Below are positions 33,218 through 42,396 of a stretch of 64,000 bases of DNA, one piece after another. Within the stretch, counting starts at the first letter, position 1, and every line of letters begins with the position of its first letter. The position numbers and the translations under genes are program-made. The stretch comes from Microbacterium aoyamense (GTDB lineage Bacteria > Actinomycetota > Actinomycetes > Actinomycetales > Microbacteriaceae), in NCBI RefSeq assembly GCF_023155855.1, contig NZ_JAKNUT010000001.1, forward strand, positions 372,001 through 436,000. The letters are read 5' to 3'. The notes beneath the pieces are model-generated. The model was not told where the DNA came from and searched no databases. It saw nothing but the letters and a program-made list of their open reading frames with translations.

Positions 33218-34126
33218 ATGAGCAGTCTCGACGAGCGAACCATCAACCCCGAGACGACGATGGATGCCGTCACACTGCGCGTCGGCGACCTGGAAGGCAT
33301 GTCGTCGTACTACGCGAATGCGCTCGCCCTGACTCCGCTCGAGGAACGTGCTCGCGGTCGCGAGGTGCGGAGGGTTCTCGGCCGCGGCGACGTCCCCCTG
33401 CTCCAGCTGATCCACACACCCGGCCTGCCTGCTGTGGACCCGCGGCAGGCCGGGTTGTTCCACACTGCCTTCTTGTTCGACGATGAGAGCAGTCTCGCCG
33501 GCACCGTCTACCGCGCCGCGCAGAACCCGCGGAGCCGATTCACCGGGTCCAGCGACCACCTCGTGAGTGAGGCGTTCTACTTCACAGATCCTGAGGGCAA
33601 CGGTGTCGAGCTCTACCGCGATCGCCCGCGCGACACGTGGTCGTACGTCAACGGCGAGATCCAGATGGCTACGAACTACCTCGACCCCAACGCCTACCTG
33701 CAGCAGCACCTGACCCAGACCGCGCTCGACGCCACCCCTTCCTCGGCCGGCCGAGTCGGTCACGTGCATCTCCAGGTAGGCGATGTCGCCGTCGCCAGGA
33801 AGTTCTACATCGACGCGCTGGGATTCGAGCCGACGGCATCGGTACACCCAGGAGCGCTCTTCGCCTCAGCGGGCGGCTACCACCACCACGTCGCGATGAA
33901 CACCTGGCAGTCCGCCGGCGCCGGGCCGCGAGCGGCCAGCCTCGGACTGGGCGACGTCGCCATCTCGGTGCCGAACCGCGAAGATCTTGACGCGCTCACG
34001 GTGCGCCTACGCGACGAGAAGGTGCCGTTTGCGTCAGACGGCCGGACCGTCCGTGTGAACGATCCATGGGGAACACAGGTCTCGGTGTCGACCGCCGGAC
34101 TGACGACCGACGAGCTACTCGCCTGA
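33218..34126 (+). CDS. VOC-family ring-cleaving dioxygenase-like protein (CatE type)
   Basis: 302 residues with two vicinal-oxygen-chelate modules. The first has AVTLRVGDLEGMSSYYANAL and FYFTDPEGNGVELYRDRPRDTW with the Glu ligand. The second has GHVHLQVGDVAVARKFYIDALGFEPTA and GGYHHHVAMNTW with the His ligands, as in CatE-type catechol dioxygenases. The usual C-terminal Glu of module two is missing (DPWGTQVSVS). GGAG fits the ATG at 33218 better than the one at 33215. Divergent MarR control and family both suggest quinone/catechol detoxification. Confidence 0.85.
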   Translation: MSSLDERTINPETTMDAVTLRVGDLEGMSSYYANALALTPLEERARGREVRRVLGRGDVPLLQLIHTPGLPAVDPRQAGLFHTAFLFDDESSLAGTVYRAAQNPRSRFTGSSDHLVSEAFYFTDPEGNGVELYRDRPRDTWSYVNGEIQMATNYLDPNAYLQQHLTQTALDATPSSAGRVGHVHLQVGDVAVARKFYIDALGFEPTASVHPGALFASAGGYHHHVAMNTWQSAGAGPRAASLGLGDVAISVPNREDLDALTVRLRDEKVPFASDGRTVRVNDPWGTQVSVSTAGLTTDELLA

Positions 34127-34388
34127 CCAAAGCGAGGAGCCACGACCCCGCGCTCATCGGTGGCTCGGCTCGGCGCGAACGGTGGGATTCGGCCTTCGCC
34201 AAGAGTCGCATCAACTGATCGGACCAGGGCGGTGGCTTCGGCGTCGGCTCTTCGAGTCGTAGAGCGCGCCCGCCCGTGGTCTCGCCGTTCCGGCCAGTCC
34301 CGGGGTACGCCAAGTGCACACATCGGTGCACACTTATCCCTGCACTCCTGTGTCGCGATGGGACAACAGAGGATGCGTGGAGAAACAG
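34127..34388. other. Intergenic region before the tRNA terminator
   Basis: About 260 bp with no supported gene. A weak inverted repeat GAGCCAC/GTGGCTC (34137-34143 and 34160-34166) just after the VOC stop may end that transcript, but has a long loop and no T run. Confidence 0.35.
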
Positions 34389-34416
34389 AAGAACCCGCGG
34401 TGATCCGCGGGTTCTT
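34389..34416 (-). terminator. Rho-independent terminator of the tRNA-Arg gene
   Basis: AAGAACCCGCGG, a 4-base loop, and CCGCGGGTTCTT form a perfect 12-bp stem. Read on the minus strand it is followed by a TTCTGTTTC stretch and lies 24 bp beyond the tRNA end, so it terminates the tRNA transcript. Confidence 0.82.
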
Positions 34417-34439
34417 CCAAGTACTGTCTCAACACAGTG

Positions 34440-34512
34440 TGCGCCCGAAGAGACTCGAACTCCCAACCTTCTGATCCGTAGTCAGATGCTCTATCCATTG
34501 AGCTACGGGCGC
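34440..34512 (-). tRNA. tRNA-Arg (anticodon ACG)
   Basis: On the minus strand a complete cloverleaf can be drawn: acceptor stem GCGCCCG with CGGGCGC plus discriminator A, D arm GCTC/GAGC, anticodon arm CTGAC with loop TACGGA giving ACG, and T arm TTGGGAGTTCGAGTCTCTT with TTCGAG in the loop. CCA is not encoded. It reads CGN codons after A34 deamination. Confidence 0.95.
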
Positions 34513-34550
34513 ATGGTCACGCTCTCGCGCACACCAGCGTCCAGAATACC

Positions 34551-35129
34551 TCACTCCTGCTCTGACGACGAATCGGGGTCGGAGTCCCGCGCGATCGCCC
34601 GGCGATGGGCCGCGAGGCGCGGCAGGTCGATGAGTCGGAGCGACTGCATCCGCGCAGCGCGCATGGTCTCGTAGTCGGGATCGAGGTCCGCCCGCATCCC
34701 CTCGACCTGCAGGCGCCGCTGCAGGTTCGCCTCGACGTCTCCCCACGCGGCGTCCCGGGACTCCTCGACCAGCGCTGCCACGGATTCAGGATCCGCCGCC
34801 CGGTGACGCAGCACCTTCGCGACGCCGCGATACTGCCGTTCGCGCTTGCGGAGATTGCGTGTGTCGCGGTCGCGGTAGTCGTGCGTGCCGTCGGGATCGG
34901 TGAACTTGCCCCACGCCTTCTTGCGCTGCTTCCTCACGAGGTCGGCCGCAGCCTCCTGCTCGGTCGCGAGAGCCTCGAGCGTCTCGCGGGCGAATGGGGC
35001 GACCTGGTCGACGTCGAAGGTCTCGTCGTGGGCGATGGCCTGAACGAGGATGTGGTTGCGCACGGCGAGGCGCGCCGCGGCGGCCGCGATCGACACGCCC
35101 TCGGCGATCGCATCGGCAGTCTTCCCCAC
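34551..35129 (-). CDS. Conserved actinobacterial protein of unknown function
   Basis: 192 residues, hydrophilic and largely helical. It begins with an alanine-rich part (ADAIAEGVSIAAAAARLAVRNHILVQAIAHDETFDVDQVAPFARETLEALATEQEAAADL), then a basic block (RKQRKKAWGKF...DYRDRDTRNLRKRERQYRGVAKVLRHRA) and ends with DYETMRAARMQSLRLIDLPRLAAHRRAI. I know similar proteins from Microbacterium genomes only as hypothetical. The GTG at 35127-35129 was chosen because the longer frame would overlap the divergent SDR gene; a TTG at 35174 is another option. Coding direction is supported by codon periodicity and motif coherence. Confidence 0.72.
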   Translation of the reverse strand: MGKTADAIAEGVSIAAAAARLAVRNHILVQAIAHDETFDVDQVAPFARETLEALATEQEAAADLVRKQRKKAWGKFTDPDGTHDYRDRDTRNLRKRERQYRGVAKVLRHRAADPESVAALVEESRDAAWGDVEANLQRRLQVEGMRADLDPDYETMRAARMQSLRLIDLPRLAAHRRAIARDSDPDSSSEQE

Positions 35130-35211
35130 AGCACTGAGGCTAGCGTCCGCGACGCCCTCCCGAGTGGGCGACAATCTAATGTCCGGTTCGACGAAGACAG
35201 GAGACCAGGGC

Positions 35212-36054
35212 GTGCGCAGGATGAAGCGACTCGACGTGAGCGGCAGGACGAGCGTCATCACGGGCGCCGCGAGTGGCATGGGTGCCGAGGTCGCGCGGGA
35301 GCTCGCGCGACGCGGAGCACGACTCGCGCTGATCGACCGCAACCGGGAGGGCATCGAAGCCCTCGATCTCCCCGGCACGGGTCACACGATGCACGTCGTC
35401 GACCTGACCGACGACGACGCCGTTTTCACGCTCGCGGGTGAGATCGAGGCATCCCACCCCCACGTGCAGACGCTCATCACGTGCGCCGGGTCCTCGATGC
35501 TCGGCGACATCGACCAGGTCACGATGGACGAGATGCGCTGGCTCATGGACGTCAACCTCTGGGGCACGGTCAACATCACGAAAGCGCTGCTGCCGGCGAT
35601 GCGGCGCCAGCCCGCGGCGCACATCACGCACCTCGTGTCGATCTACGGTCTCGCGGCGCCCGCCGGCCGCATCCCGTACGCGATGAGCAAGTTCGCGGTG
35701 CGCGGGTTCACCGAGTCGCTTCGGCATGAGCTCGAGCGTTCGAACGTGACCGTCGGCGCGATCTACCCCGCGGGAGTCAAGACCGGCATCATCCTGCACG
35801 GGCGCTATGCCGCGGCGATCGATCCCGCAGTGGCCCAGCGCGCCGCCGCCGCGCAGGCCGCGATGTACCACACCGAGCCCGCCGACGCGGCGCACCGGAT
35901 CGTCGAGGCGACGGTCAAGCGCAAGCCGCGCGTCATGGTCGGCCGCGAGGCTCGACTCGTCGACGCCCTGTCGCGGCTGACCCCCACGAACTACTGGAAG
36001 CCCATGCGCAAGCCGCTCAAGGACGCGATCGATACGACGACGCCGATCGGCTGA
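35212..36054 (+). CDS. SDR-family oxidoreductase
   Basis: 280 residues. SVITGAASGMGAEVARELARRGARLALIDRN is the cofactor-binding loop with Asp favouring NAD. LITCAGSSMLGDI holds the CAG variant of NNAG, and RIPYAMSKFAVRGF is the YxxxK motif. The C-terminus (KRKPRVMVGREARLVDALSRLTPTNYWKPM) is typical of the acetoin/steroid-like SDRs of actinobacteria. AGGAGA is 7 bases before a GTG at 35212; ATG 35221 three codons later is the alternative. Substrate unknown. Confidence 0.85.
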   Translation: MRRMKRLDVSGRTSVITGAASGMGAEVARELARRGARLALIDRNREGIEALDLPGTGHTMHVVDLTDDDAVFTLAGEIEASHPHVQTLITCAGSSMLGDIDQVTMDEMRWLMDVNLWGTVNITKALLPAMRRQPAAHITHLVSIYGLAAPAGRIPYAMSKFAVRGFTESLRHELERSNVTVGAIYPAGVKTGIILHGRYAAAIDPAVAQRAAAAQAAMYHTEPADAAHRIVEATVKRKPRVMVGREARLVDALSRLTPTNYWKPMRKPLKDAIDTTTPIG

Positions 36055-36078
36055 CGCTTCGTCAGCTCAGCGCGCGGA

Positions 36079-36456
36079 TCAGACCGGCTTGGTGTACTGC
36101 GCCTTGCCGAAGCCGATGATGAAGTAGCCGATCCACTGGATGAGGAACAGCAGGAAGAACGAGAACACTCCGCCCTTGCCGAACGCCTTGCCGACCCGGA
36201 ACGCCACCATGATGTGAAGGACGATGTTCGCGATCGGTATGAAGAAGAGAAGTCCGAGCCACGCCGACCAGCCGGCGATCTTGACCAGGATGAACATGTT
36301 GACGATGGGGATGATGGCGAGGATGCCAGGCCACCCCGCCTTGGCGAAGACCTTCCACAGGGCGACGACGACGAGGATGTACCAGATGAGGCCGAAGATG
36401 CCGGAGACGGTATAGAGGCCCGCGAGATCGGCCTGCGAGGTGATGGAGTCGCTCAT
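36079..36456 (-). CDS. DUF5684-type small membrane protein
   Basis: 125 residues with four hydrophobic segments (about 20-38, 42-60, 62-85 and 97-115). The conserved stretch WKVFAKAGWPGILAIIPIVNMFILVKIAGWSAWL...FFIPIANIV matches the DUF5684 pattern. In other bacteria this domain sits beside signal peptidases or stands alone; no activity is known. Convergent with the SDR gene. Confidence 0.82.
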   Translation of the reverse strand: MSDSITSQADLAGLYTVSGIFGLIWYILVVVALWKVFAKAGWPGILAIIPIVNMFILVKIAGWSAWLGLLFFIPIANIVLHIMVAFRVGKAFGKGGVFSFFLLFLIQWIGYFIIGFGKAQYTKPV

Positions 36457-36483
36457 GCGCTCAGCCTAGGGGCGCGGCGCGCG

Positions 36484-36915
36484 TCAGCCGCGCAGTTTGT
36501 CGACGATGGATGCCACGCGCCGCGCCCGGGTCTCGTCGGTCTTCGCGCCTTCGACGTTCGTCACGTGCGCCTTGCGGGCACTCGGCGCGAGCTTGTCGAA
36601 CGCCGAGGTCGCGCCGCCGGCCGCGAGCGCAGCGGCGAGGTCGTCGGGCACGACGGTCGTACGCGGCGCCGTGTCGAGTTCGATGTCGACCGTGATCGCG
36701 TCACCTCCCTGGATCCCCGACGCCGCCCGTTTGTCGGAACTGAAGGGGACGAGGTAGCGCCCGCCCATGACCCCGACGGTGCTGTCGTAGGCGAATCCGT
36801 TCACGACGACCTTCACGGCCGGCCGTTTGCCACCGCCGAGCTGTTCGAGGATCTCGAGGGGAACCTCGATCCCGGTGTTGTTGCCCATCTGCGACATGGT
36901 CGTCTCGTAGCGCAT
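36484..36915 (-). CDS. DUF1905 / YdeI-OmdA-type protein
   Basis: 143 residues. The N-terminal half is the DUF1905 barrel (NTGIEVPLEILEQLGGGKRPAVKVVVNGFAYDSTVGVMGGRYLVPFS). The C-terminal part (DLAAALAAGGATSAFDKLAPSARKAHVTNVEGAKTDETRARRVASIVDKL) is the bacteriocin-protection YdeI/OmdA helical domain. The ATG at 36913-36915 leaves both domains complete; a longer frame upstream is antisense to the next gene. Cytosolic; molecular role unclear. Confidence 0.83.
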   Translation of the reverse strand: MRYETTMSQMGNNTGIEVPLEILEQLGGGKRPAVKVVVNGFAYDSTVGVMGGRYLVPFSSDKRAASGIQGGDAITVDIELDTAPRTTVVPDDLAAALAAGGATSAFDKLAPSARKAHVTNVEGAKTDETRARRVASIVDKLRG

Positions 36916-37038
36916 GGCTCCGAGTCTGCCAGGGCTGTGGCATCCGGGCCTAGCAATCCGATGCCACCTGCGCAAGCCCCTGCTCTTTCCCCACGCGCGA
37001 CGTAGCGTCGAAGGAGACCACCACGAAGGGAGCACATC

Positions 37039-37236
37039 ATGGGATTCATGGATGACGCCAAGGAGACCGCCGAGGCCGTCGGCGAGAAGATCAAGCGTGG
37101 CTTCGAAGACACGACCGACCGCATCGGCGACAAGATCGACGAGCACAAGGCCGACGCGGACGTCAAGAAGGCCGAGGCGGAGCGCGACTCGGTGAAGACG
37201 CGCAACGACATCAAGGAAGAGCTGCGCGACAGCTGA
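37039..37236 (+). CDS. Small hydrophilic CsbD/LEA-like protein
   Basis: 65 residues, highly charged and helical: DDAKETAEAVGEKIKRGFEDTTDRIGDKIDEHKADADVKKAEAERD. GGGAGCACATC precedes the ATG. Similar small amphipathic proteins in actinobacteria are general-stress proteins; a repeated pattern of 11 residues (EKIKRGFEDTT, DKIDEHKADAD) recalls LEA-type helices. It stands alone with its own terminator at 37273-37296, as expected of a strongly made stress protein. Confidence 0.75.
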   Translation: MGFMDDAKETAEAVGEKIKRGFEDTTDRIGDKIDEHKADADVKKAEAERDSVKTRNDIKEELRDS

Positions 37237-37272
37237 TTCCCGCACGACTGCCGTGACACGGCACCGACGGGG

Positions 37273-37296
37273 GGCCTCGAAGAGTACTTCGGGGCC
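37273..37296 (+). terminator. Terminator of the small stress-protein gene
   Basis: GGCCTCGAAG, loop AGTA, CTTCGGGGCC (one G-T pair) followed by TTCTGCTTTG. It starts 37 bp after the stop of 37039-37236. Confidence 0.65.
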
Positions 37297-37383
37297 TTCT
37301 GCTTTGCCTGCAAACCGATCGTCAAGGCGTTCCGAACAGCCCTGTGACACGGCATCCGTCGTGCGTGAACAGGAGGTCCTGCC

Positions 37384-37803
37384 ATGCGATCGTCACCGAA
37401 CCGTCTCGTCGCGGTCATCTTCGGCGCCGTCTACCTGCTCGTCGGAGCGCTGGGCTTCGCCTACACGGGCGGCGTGGGCTTCGTCGCGACCGAGGGCGGA
37501 CTCATCCTCGGAATCTTCGAGGTCAACCCGCTCCACAACATCATCCACCTGCTCGTCGGGGCGGCCCTCCTGATCGCGGGCCTCTCGTCGGTCGTCGCAG
37601 CCAAGACGATCAACACGATCATCGGAGCCGTGTACCTGCTCCTGGGCATCGTGGGGTTCTTCCTCGTCGGCACGGCGCTGAACATCCTGGCGCTCAACAC
37701 GTTCGACCACTTCCTGCACCTCGCCAGCGCCATCGTGCTGCTGGGTGTGGGACTGGCTGCAGACAAGTCCGTGCGTTCGACGCGGAACCCGCGGACGGTC
37801 TGA
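37384..37803 (+). CDS. DUF4383 membrane protein
   Basis: 139 residues, four hydrophobic segments. NPLHNIIHLLVGAALL and FDHFLHLASAIVLLGVGL are the paired His-containing helices characteristic of DUF4383, and the sequence splits into two similar halves (RLVAVIFGAVYLLVGALGF versus KTINTIIGAVYLLLGIVGF). Function unknown; common in actinobacteria, often with stress genes. One base separates it from the next gene, so they form an operon. Confidence 0.85.
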   Translation: MRSSPNRLVAVIFGAVYLLVGALGFAYTGGVGFVATEGGLILGIFEVNPLHNIIHLLVGAALLIAGLSSVVAAKTINTIIGAVYLLLGIVGFFLVGTALNILALNTFDHFLHLASAIVLLGVGLAADKSVRSTRNPRTV

Positions 37804-37804
37804 C

Positions 37805-38323
37805 ATGACGGCCGCTCCCCTCGCCACGACCCGCAGCGCCAGTCCGGCGTGGACGTCTGTCGCGGCATGGGGAGCTGGCCTGATCGAGCTCGCACTCGGC
37901 GCCGGCGCACTCACTTCGGGAGACTCCCCCTGGGGGTGGGGAGTCATCCTGATCGCACTCGGCGTCGCGGGACTCGTATGGGGAGCCGCGACGCTCGCCC
38001 GGGGGCACCTTCTCGCTCCCCGGACGGGCGTCGCCGGCGCCCTCGCCTCTCTGGTCGCGGTGGTCGCGATACTCGTGCTGGACCCAGCCCGCACCAGCGT
38101 CGTGACCGTGGGCGCGGCATCCGTGCTTCTCGTCGCCGTCGCCCTCTCGTGCGCACGGCAGAGTCGCAGGCGAACGGATGCCGCACCCCCGCGTCTCTGG
38201 GTGCTGTTCGCCGCGGCGGTCATCGTGGCGGGCATCGTCACTCCCGCGCTCGGCGCGACGGAGGCCGGCCTGCTCGCGCCGGACCACAGCGACCACGGGA
38301 TCGTCGATCCCGGCCACCACTGA
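37805..38323 (+). CDS. Hypothetical membrane protein
   Basis: 172 residues with about four to five hydrophobic segments (roughly 18-40, 45-65, 75-93, 98-118 and 128-148) and a His/Asp-rich tail (DHSDHGIVDPGHH) that could bind a metal. The ATG at 37805 starts one base after the DUF4383 stop. No family recognised. It probably works with its DUF4383 neighbour in the membrane. Confidence 0.7.
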   Translation: MTAAPLATTRSASPAWTSVAAWGAGLIELALGAGALTSGDSPWGWGVILIALGVAGLVWGAATLARGHLLAPRTGVAGALASLVAVVAILVLDPARTSVVTVGAASVLLVAVALSCARQSRRRTDAAPPRLWVLFAAAVIVAGIVTPALGATEAGLLAPDHSDHGIVDPGHH

Positions 38324-38352
38324 GCCGAAGCGACGAAGCCCCGGGCGGCGCG

Positions 38353-39297
38353 TCAGGCGATGGCGGCGATGCGCCAACCCACCTCGACCGACTCGCCCGC
38401 GCTCAGCACGATGAGGCCCGCGTCGTAGGGGTAGCGATCGGCGTTGAACGCATCGGGCGCGCACGTCATCGGCTCGACCGCGAGGCCGAGCCTGCTGTCG
38501 GCGGCGACCGGCTTGTCGGCGGTGTGGATCTGCACCCAGGGGCACGAAGCGTCCCACGTCATCTCGACGCCCTGTCCCGCGGCATCCGTCACCCGGACCG
38601 TCGCGAAGCCGTCCTCATCACGGTGCAGCGCCGTGAAGGCGTGGTCGATCTCGGCGGCGCCGATCCGGCGCGCGGTGCGGAAGTCGAAGCGCGCCGGGTC
38701 GTCCTGACCGACGGGTTCGAGGTCGATGGGCGAGAGCCGATCGTCGGTGACGGCGAGCACCTGGCCGGCGGGAAGCTCGAGCGTCCAGTCATCCACTCGC
38801 CCCTCGCCTGCGACGAGGTAAGGATGCGGGCCGGTGCCCCACGGAGCGGGCTCGAGCGAGTCGTTGCGGCCCGTGACCGTCTGTGTCAGGCCGTCGGGAC
38901 CGAGCGCGAACGTCGTTGTGACGACGATGCGCCAGGGGTACGACACCTGCGGCTGGATGACGGCGGCCAGCGTCACGTGGTCGGGCCCCTTGTCGACGGC
39001 CTCGAAGTCGAGCCACGTGCCGAACCCGTGCAGCGCGTGCGAGCGTGCGGGCTCGGTCAGCGCGAGCTGGAAGTCACGGCCCTCGAAGGAGTACTTGCCG
39101 TCGACGACGCGGTTCGGCCACGGCACGAGGATCGCGCCTCGCGTCGCAGGACGCACTTCGTCGGCCTCGAACGGCACCACGAGGTCCCGCCCCTGGTACG
39201 TCAGCGAGCGGAGGGATGCTCCGACGCTCGCGATGACGGCCTCGTAGTCCCCCGATCGAAGGGCGTGCTGGGTGCCGGACAGGGGGGTGCGTGCCAT
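38353..39297 (-). CDS. Aldose 1-epimerase family protein
   Basis: 314 residues, beta-sandwich fold of galactose mutarotases: AILVPWPNRVVDGKYSFEG (NRI-like motif), SHALHGF with the catalytic His, PWGTGPHPYL with the second His, and LGLAVEPMTCAPDAFN with the catalytic Glu. It interconverts the alpha and beta anomers of an aldose; in this operon probably L-arabinose, feeding AraA. The gene follows araA by 4 bp and is the last of the araDBA operon. Confidence 0.9.
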   Translation of the reverse strand: MARTPLSGTQHALRSGDYEAVIASVGASLRSLTYQGRDLVVPFEADEVRPATRGAILVPWPNRVVDGKYSFEGRDFQLALTEPARSHALHGFGTWLDFEAVDKGPDHVTLAAVIQPQVSYPWRIVVTTTFALGPDGLTQTVTGRNDSLEPAPWGTGPHPYLVAGEGRVDDWTLELPAGQVLAVTDDRLSPIDLEPVGQDDPARFDFRTARRIGAAEIDHAFTALHRDEDGFATVRVTDAAGQGVEMTWDASCPWVQIHTADKPVAADSRLGLAVEPMTCAPDAFNADRYPYDAGLIVLSAGESVEVGWRIAAIA

Positions 39298-39301
39298 GGG
39301 G

Positions 39302-40804
39302 TCAGAGTCCTTGAGCGAGTCGGTAATACGCCTGGTTCCACCTCAGCTCGCGCTGGAAGCCGCGAACGGTGGTGTCATCGTCGATGACGACGAGCTCGGT
39401 CCCCGCGATCTCCGCGAAGTCGCGGAAGACCTCGATGCCGACGGCGGTCGTCATAACAGTATGGTGCGCGGCACCCGCGGCGAGCCAGCAGGCGGCCGAT
39501 GTCGCGAAGTCGGGCGCGGGCTTCCACACCGCGCGGCCCACCGGAAGCTTCGGCAGGTCGGGAGCCTCGACGTTCTCGACGACGTTCGCGACCAGCCGGA
39601 AGCGATCGCGCATGTCGCTCATCGCGACGACGAGCGCGGGTCCGGCATCCGCCGTGAACACGAGGCGCACGGGGTCGTCCTTGCCCCCGATGCCGAGCGC
39701 GTGCACCTCGAGGCGCGGCTTCGCGGTCGTGAGCGACGGCGAGACCTCGAGCATGTGCGCGCCGAGGATGCGCTCGGAGCCCGGCACGAGGTCGTACGTG
39801 TAGTCCTCCATGAGGCTCGCGCCGCCGGGAAGACCCGCACCCATCACGTTCGCGACGCGCACGAGGATCGCGGTCTTCCAGTCGCCCTCGGCACCGAAGC
39901 CGTAGCCCTCTGCCATGAGACGCTGCACCGCGAGACCCGGCAGCTGCTTGAGCGCGCCGAGATCCTCGAACGAGGTCGTGAACGCGCCGAAGCCACCAGC
40001 CTCGAGGAACGAGCGCAGGCCGATCTCGATCGCCGCACCGTCGCGCAGCGACTGGTGGCGGTCGCCGCCCGGCTGCAGCTCGGGGGCGACGTCGTACTCG
40101 TCGAGGTACACCGCGACGAGTGCGTCGACGTCGGCGTCGGATGCGGCATCCACCGCCTCGACGAGCTCGTTGACACCCCACGTGTTGACCTGCACGCCGA
40201 AGCGCAGCTCGGCTTCGGTCTTGTCGCCCTCGGTGACGGCGACGTAGCGCATGTTGTCGCCGAAGCGCGCGAGCTTGAGCGTGCGCGCTGCGGTCCAGCC
40301 GGCCGCGGCGCGCTGCCAGTCTTCGATCTGCTGCACGACGGCGGGGTTCGACACATGTCCGACGACGGTCTTGCGCGCGACGCCGAGGCGGGTCTGGATA
40401 TAGCCGAACTCGCGGTCGCCGTGCGCGGCCTGGTTCAGGTTCATGAAGTCGAAGTCGATGTCGGCCCACGGCAGCTCGACGTTCGCCTGCGTGTGCAGGT
40501 GCAGAAGCGGCTTGCGCAGTGCGTCGAGGCCGGCGATCCACATCTTCGCGGGGCTGAAGGTGTGCATCCACGCGATGACGCCGATGACGTCGTCGCGCGC
40601 GTTGACCTCGAGCGCCAGGCGGCGGATGGAGTCCGAGTCCTTGAGCACGGGCTTCCAGACGACCTTCACCGGGAGCCCTGCGAGCCCGTCGGCGACGGCC
40701 TGCGACTGCTCGGCGACCTGGCGCAGCGTCTCTTCGCCGTAGAGGTTCTGGCTGCCGGTGACGAACCAGACTTCGTAGGCGTCGAGCGAGGAGGAGAGGG
40801 TCAT
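39302..40804 (-). CDS. araA: L-arabinose isomerase
   Basis: 500 residues, the usual AraA length. [24 protein letters not shown] is the family N-terminus. [51 protein letters not shown] and [38 protein letters not shown] hold the metal and substrate residues (Glu in AEGDW and in SLMED; His in HGDREFG). It converts L-arabinose to L-ribulose. The ATG at 40802-40804 matches the family start; the longer frame upstream runs into the spacer and araB. Operon order on the minus strand is araD, araB, araA, epimerase. Confidence 0.97.
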   Translation of the reverse strand: MTLSSSLDAYEVWFVTGSQNLYGEETLRQVAEQSQAVADGLAGLPVKVVWKPVLKDSDSIRRLALEVNARDDVIGVIAWMHTFSPAKMWIAGLDALRKPLLHLHTQANVELPWADIDFDFMNLNQAAHGDREFGYIQTRLGVARKTVVGHVSNPAVVQQIEDWQRAAAGWTAARTLKLARFGDNMRYVAVTEGDKTEAELRFGVQVNTWGVNELVEAVDAASDADVDALVAVYLDEYDVAPELQPGGDRHQSLRDGAAIEIGLRSFLEAGGFGAFTTSFEDLGALKQLPGLAVQRLMAEGYGFGAEGDWKTAILVRVANVMGAGLPGGASLMEDYTYDLVPGSERILGAHMLEVSPSLTTAKPRLEVHALGIGGKDDPVRLVFTADAGPALVVAMSDMRDRFRLVANVVENVEAPDLPKLPVGRAVWKPAPDFATSAACWLAAGAAHHTVMTTAVGIEVFRDFAEIAGTELVVIDDDTTVRGFQRELRWNQAYYRLAQGL

Positions 40805-40818
40805 GGTGGTGTCTTTCC

Positions 40819-40855
40819 GGTCGTTGAGCGAGGAGCGAAGCGACGAGACGAAACG
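40819..40855. repeat. Short intergenic REP-like element between araB and araA
   Basis: CGTTGAGCGAGGAGCGAAG followed by CGACGAGACGAAACG. The alternating GAGCGA/GCGAAG/GACGAA pattern resembles a dispersed intergenic element I know from Microbacterium genomes, found in this window only here. It may set mRNA stability between the two ara genes. Confidence 0.45.
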
Positions 40856-40860
40856 TCGGT

Positions 40861-42396
40861 TCAGAGAGCGGTGACGGCGGCGGCCTCGACGGCGAGGCCC
40901 GCCCGGTAGCGGTCGAGATACGTCGCGAAGCCCGCGACGTCGGCGGGGTCGGGATCGACGGTGGATGCCGCGGACCCCGCGAAGATGCGACGCTCGAGGT
41001 AGGTCGACAGATCGGTCTCGGCATCGCCCAGGAACGCCGCCAGCACGGCGATGCCCCACGCTCCACCCTCCGAGGCGGTCGCGCCGACCGATACGGGAGC
41101 ATCCAGTGCGCCCGCGAGGAACCGCTGTGCAACCCCCGCCGTGCGGAACATGCCGCCGTGGGCATGCATCCGATCCAGCGTCACCCCCTCGTCGTCGAGG
41201 ATGCGCATGCCGAGGGCGAGTGTGCCGAATACGCCGTAGAGCTGCGCGCGCATGACGTTCGCGAGCGTCATGCGGCTGTCGGGGGTGCGCACGAAGAGCG
41301 GACGACCCTCGGTGAGCCCGGCGATGGGCTCGCCGGCGAGGTGGTTGTAGGCGAGCAGGCCCCCGGCATCCGCCTCCCCCTCCAGCGCTTCACGGAAAAG
41401 CGTGTCGAAGACCTCGTCGGCGGAGACGGCGGATCCGGATGCCGCGGCGAAGCGCTCGAACAACCCGACCCACGCCGAGAGCTCGCTCGCACCGTTGTTG
41501 CAGTGCACCATCGCGACGGCATCACCTGCCGGAGTCGTCACCAGGTCGAGCTCCTCGTGCACGCGCGCAAGGGGCTTCTCGAGCACGACCATGGCGAAGA
41601 TGCTCGTGCCGGCGCTCACGTTGCCCGTCCGCGGTGCGACGGCCCCCGTCGCGACCATGCCGGTGCCGGCGTCCCCCTCGGGCGGGCACAGCGGGATCCC
41701 GGATGACAGAGCTCCGGTCGGGTCGAGGAGCGCCGCACCTTCCATGGTGAGCGCACCGGCGGGCTCGCCCGCGACGAGCACGCGCGGCAGAAGTTCGCGC
41801 AGACCGCTCGGCAGCCCTCCGAGGGTGTCGAACCGGGCCAGCAGCTCATCGTCGTAGTCGCGCGTCAGGGAATCGACGGGGAACATGCCCGAGGCATCCC
41901 CGATCCCGAGTACTCGTTCGCCGGTCAGTCGCCAGTGCACGTATCCGGCGAGAGTCGTGAGGAAGTCGATCCGGCCGGTGTGCGGTTCGTCGTCGAGGAC
42001 CGCCTGCCGCACGTGTGCGACCGACCACCGCAGCGGGATGTTCGTTCCGAGCAGGTCGCTGAGCTCGCCGGCGGCCGCCGCGGTGTTCGTGTTGCGCCAC
42101 GTGCGGAAGGGCACGAGCAGCTCGCCGTCGGCGTCGAACGCGAGGTAGCCGTGCATCATCGCCGAGACGCCGACGGCGCGGATGTCCGGATCCTCGCCCA
42201 GCGCCGCGACGAGGTCGCGGTACGCCGCTTGGAGCCCCGACCACACGTCCTCGAGCGAGTAGGTCCAGAGGCGGTCCTCGAAGCGGTTCTCCCACTCGTG
42301 GCTGCCGACGGCGAGCACGTTCGTCGGGTCATCGGCGTCGACGAGACAGGCCTTGATACGCGTGGAGCCGAGCTCGATGCCGAGCACCCCGCTCAT
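40861..42396 (-). CDS. araB: Ribulokinase / FGGY-family carbohydrate kinase
   Basis: 511 residues of the FGGY fold. [17 protein letters not shown] is the N-terminal phosphate-binding loop; [26 protein letters not shown] and [16 protein letters not shown] follow, and [23 protein letters not shown] is the second-domain ATP region. It should phosphorylate L-ribulose at C5 to give L-ribulose 5-phosphate. The ATG at 42394-42396 overlaps the araD stop. It belongs to the xylulokinase-like branch rather than E. coli-type AraB, as usual in actinobacteria; the operon decides the call. Confidence 0.9.
   Translation of the reverse strand: MSGVLGIELGSTRIKACLVDADDPTNVLAVGSHEWENRFEDRLWTYSLEDVWSGLQAAYRDLVAALGEDPDIRAVGVSAMMHGYLAFDADGELLVPFRTWRNTNTAAAAGELSDLLGTNIPLRWSVAHVRQAVLDDEPHTGRIDFLTTLAGYVHWRLTGERVLGIGDASGMFPVDSLTRDYDDELLARFDTLGGLPSGLRELLPRVLVAGEPAGALTMEGAALLDPTGALSSGIPLCPPEGDAGTGMVATGAVAPRTGNVSAGTSIFAMVVLEKPLARVHEELDLVTTPAGDAVAMVHCNNGASELSAWVGLFERFAAASGSAVSADEVFDTLFREALEGEADAGGLLAYNHLAGEPIAGLTEGRPLFVRTPDSRMTLANVMRAQLYGVFGTLALGMRILDDEGVTLDRMHAHGGMFRTAGVAQRFLAGALDAPVSVGATASEGGAWGIAVLAAFLGDAETDLSTYLERRIFAGSAASTVDPDPADVAGFATYLDRYRAGLAVEAAAVTAL

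Noticed and set aside
39375..41165. Minus-strand open frame of 596 codons over araA
   Set aside because: Arg/Ala/Pro-rich shadow in another frame of araA; the araA frame carries all family motifs.
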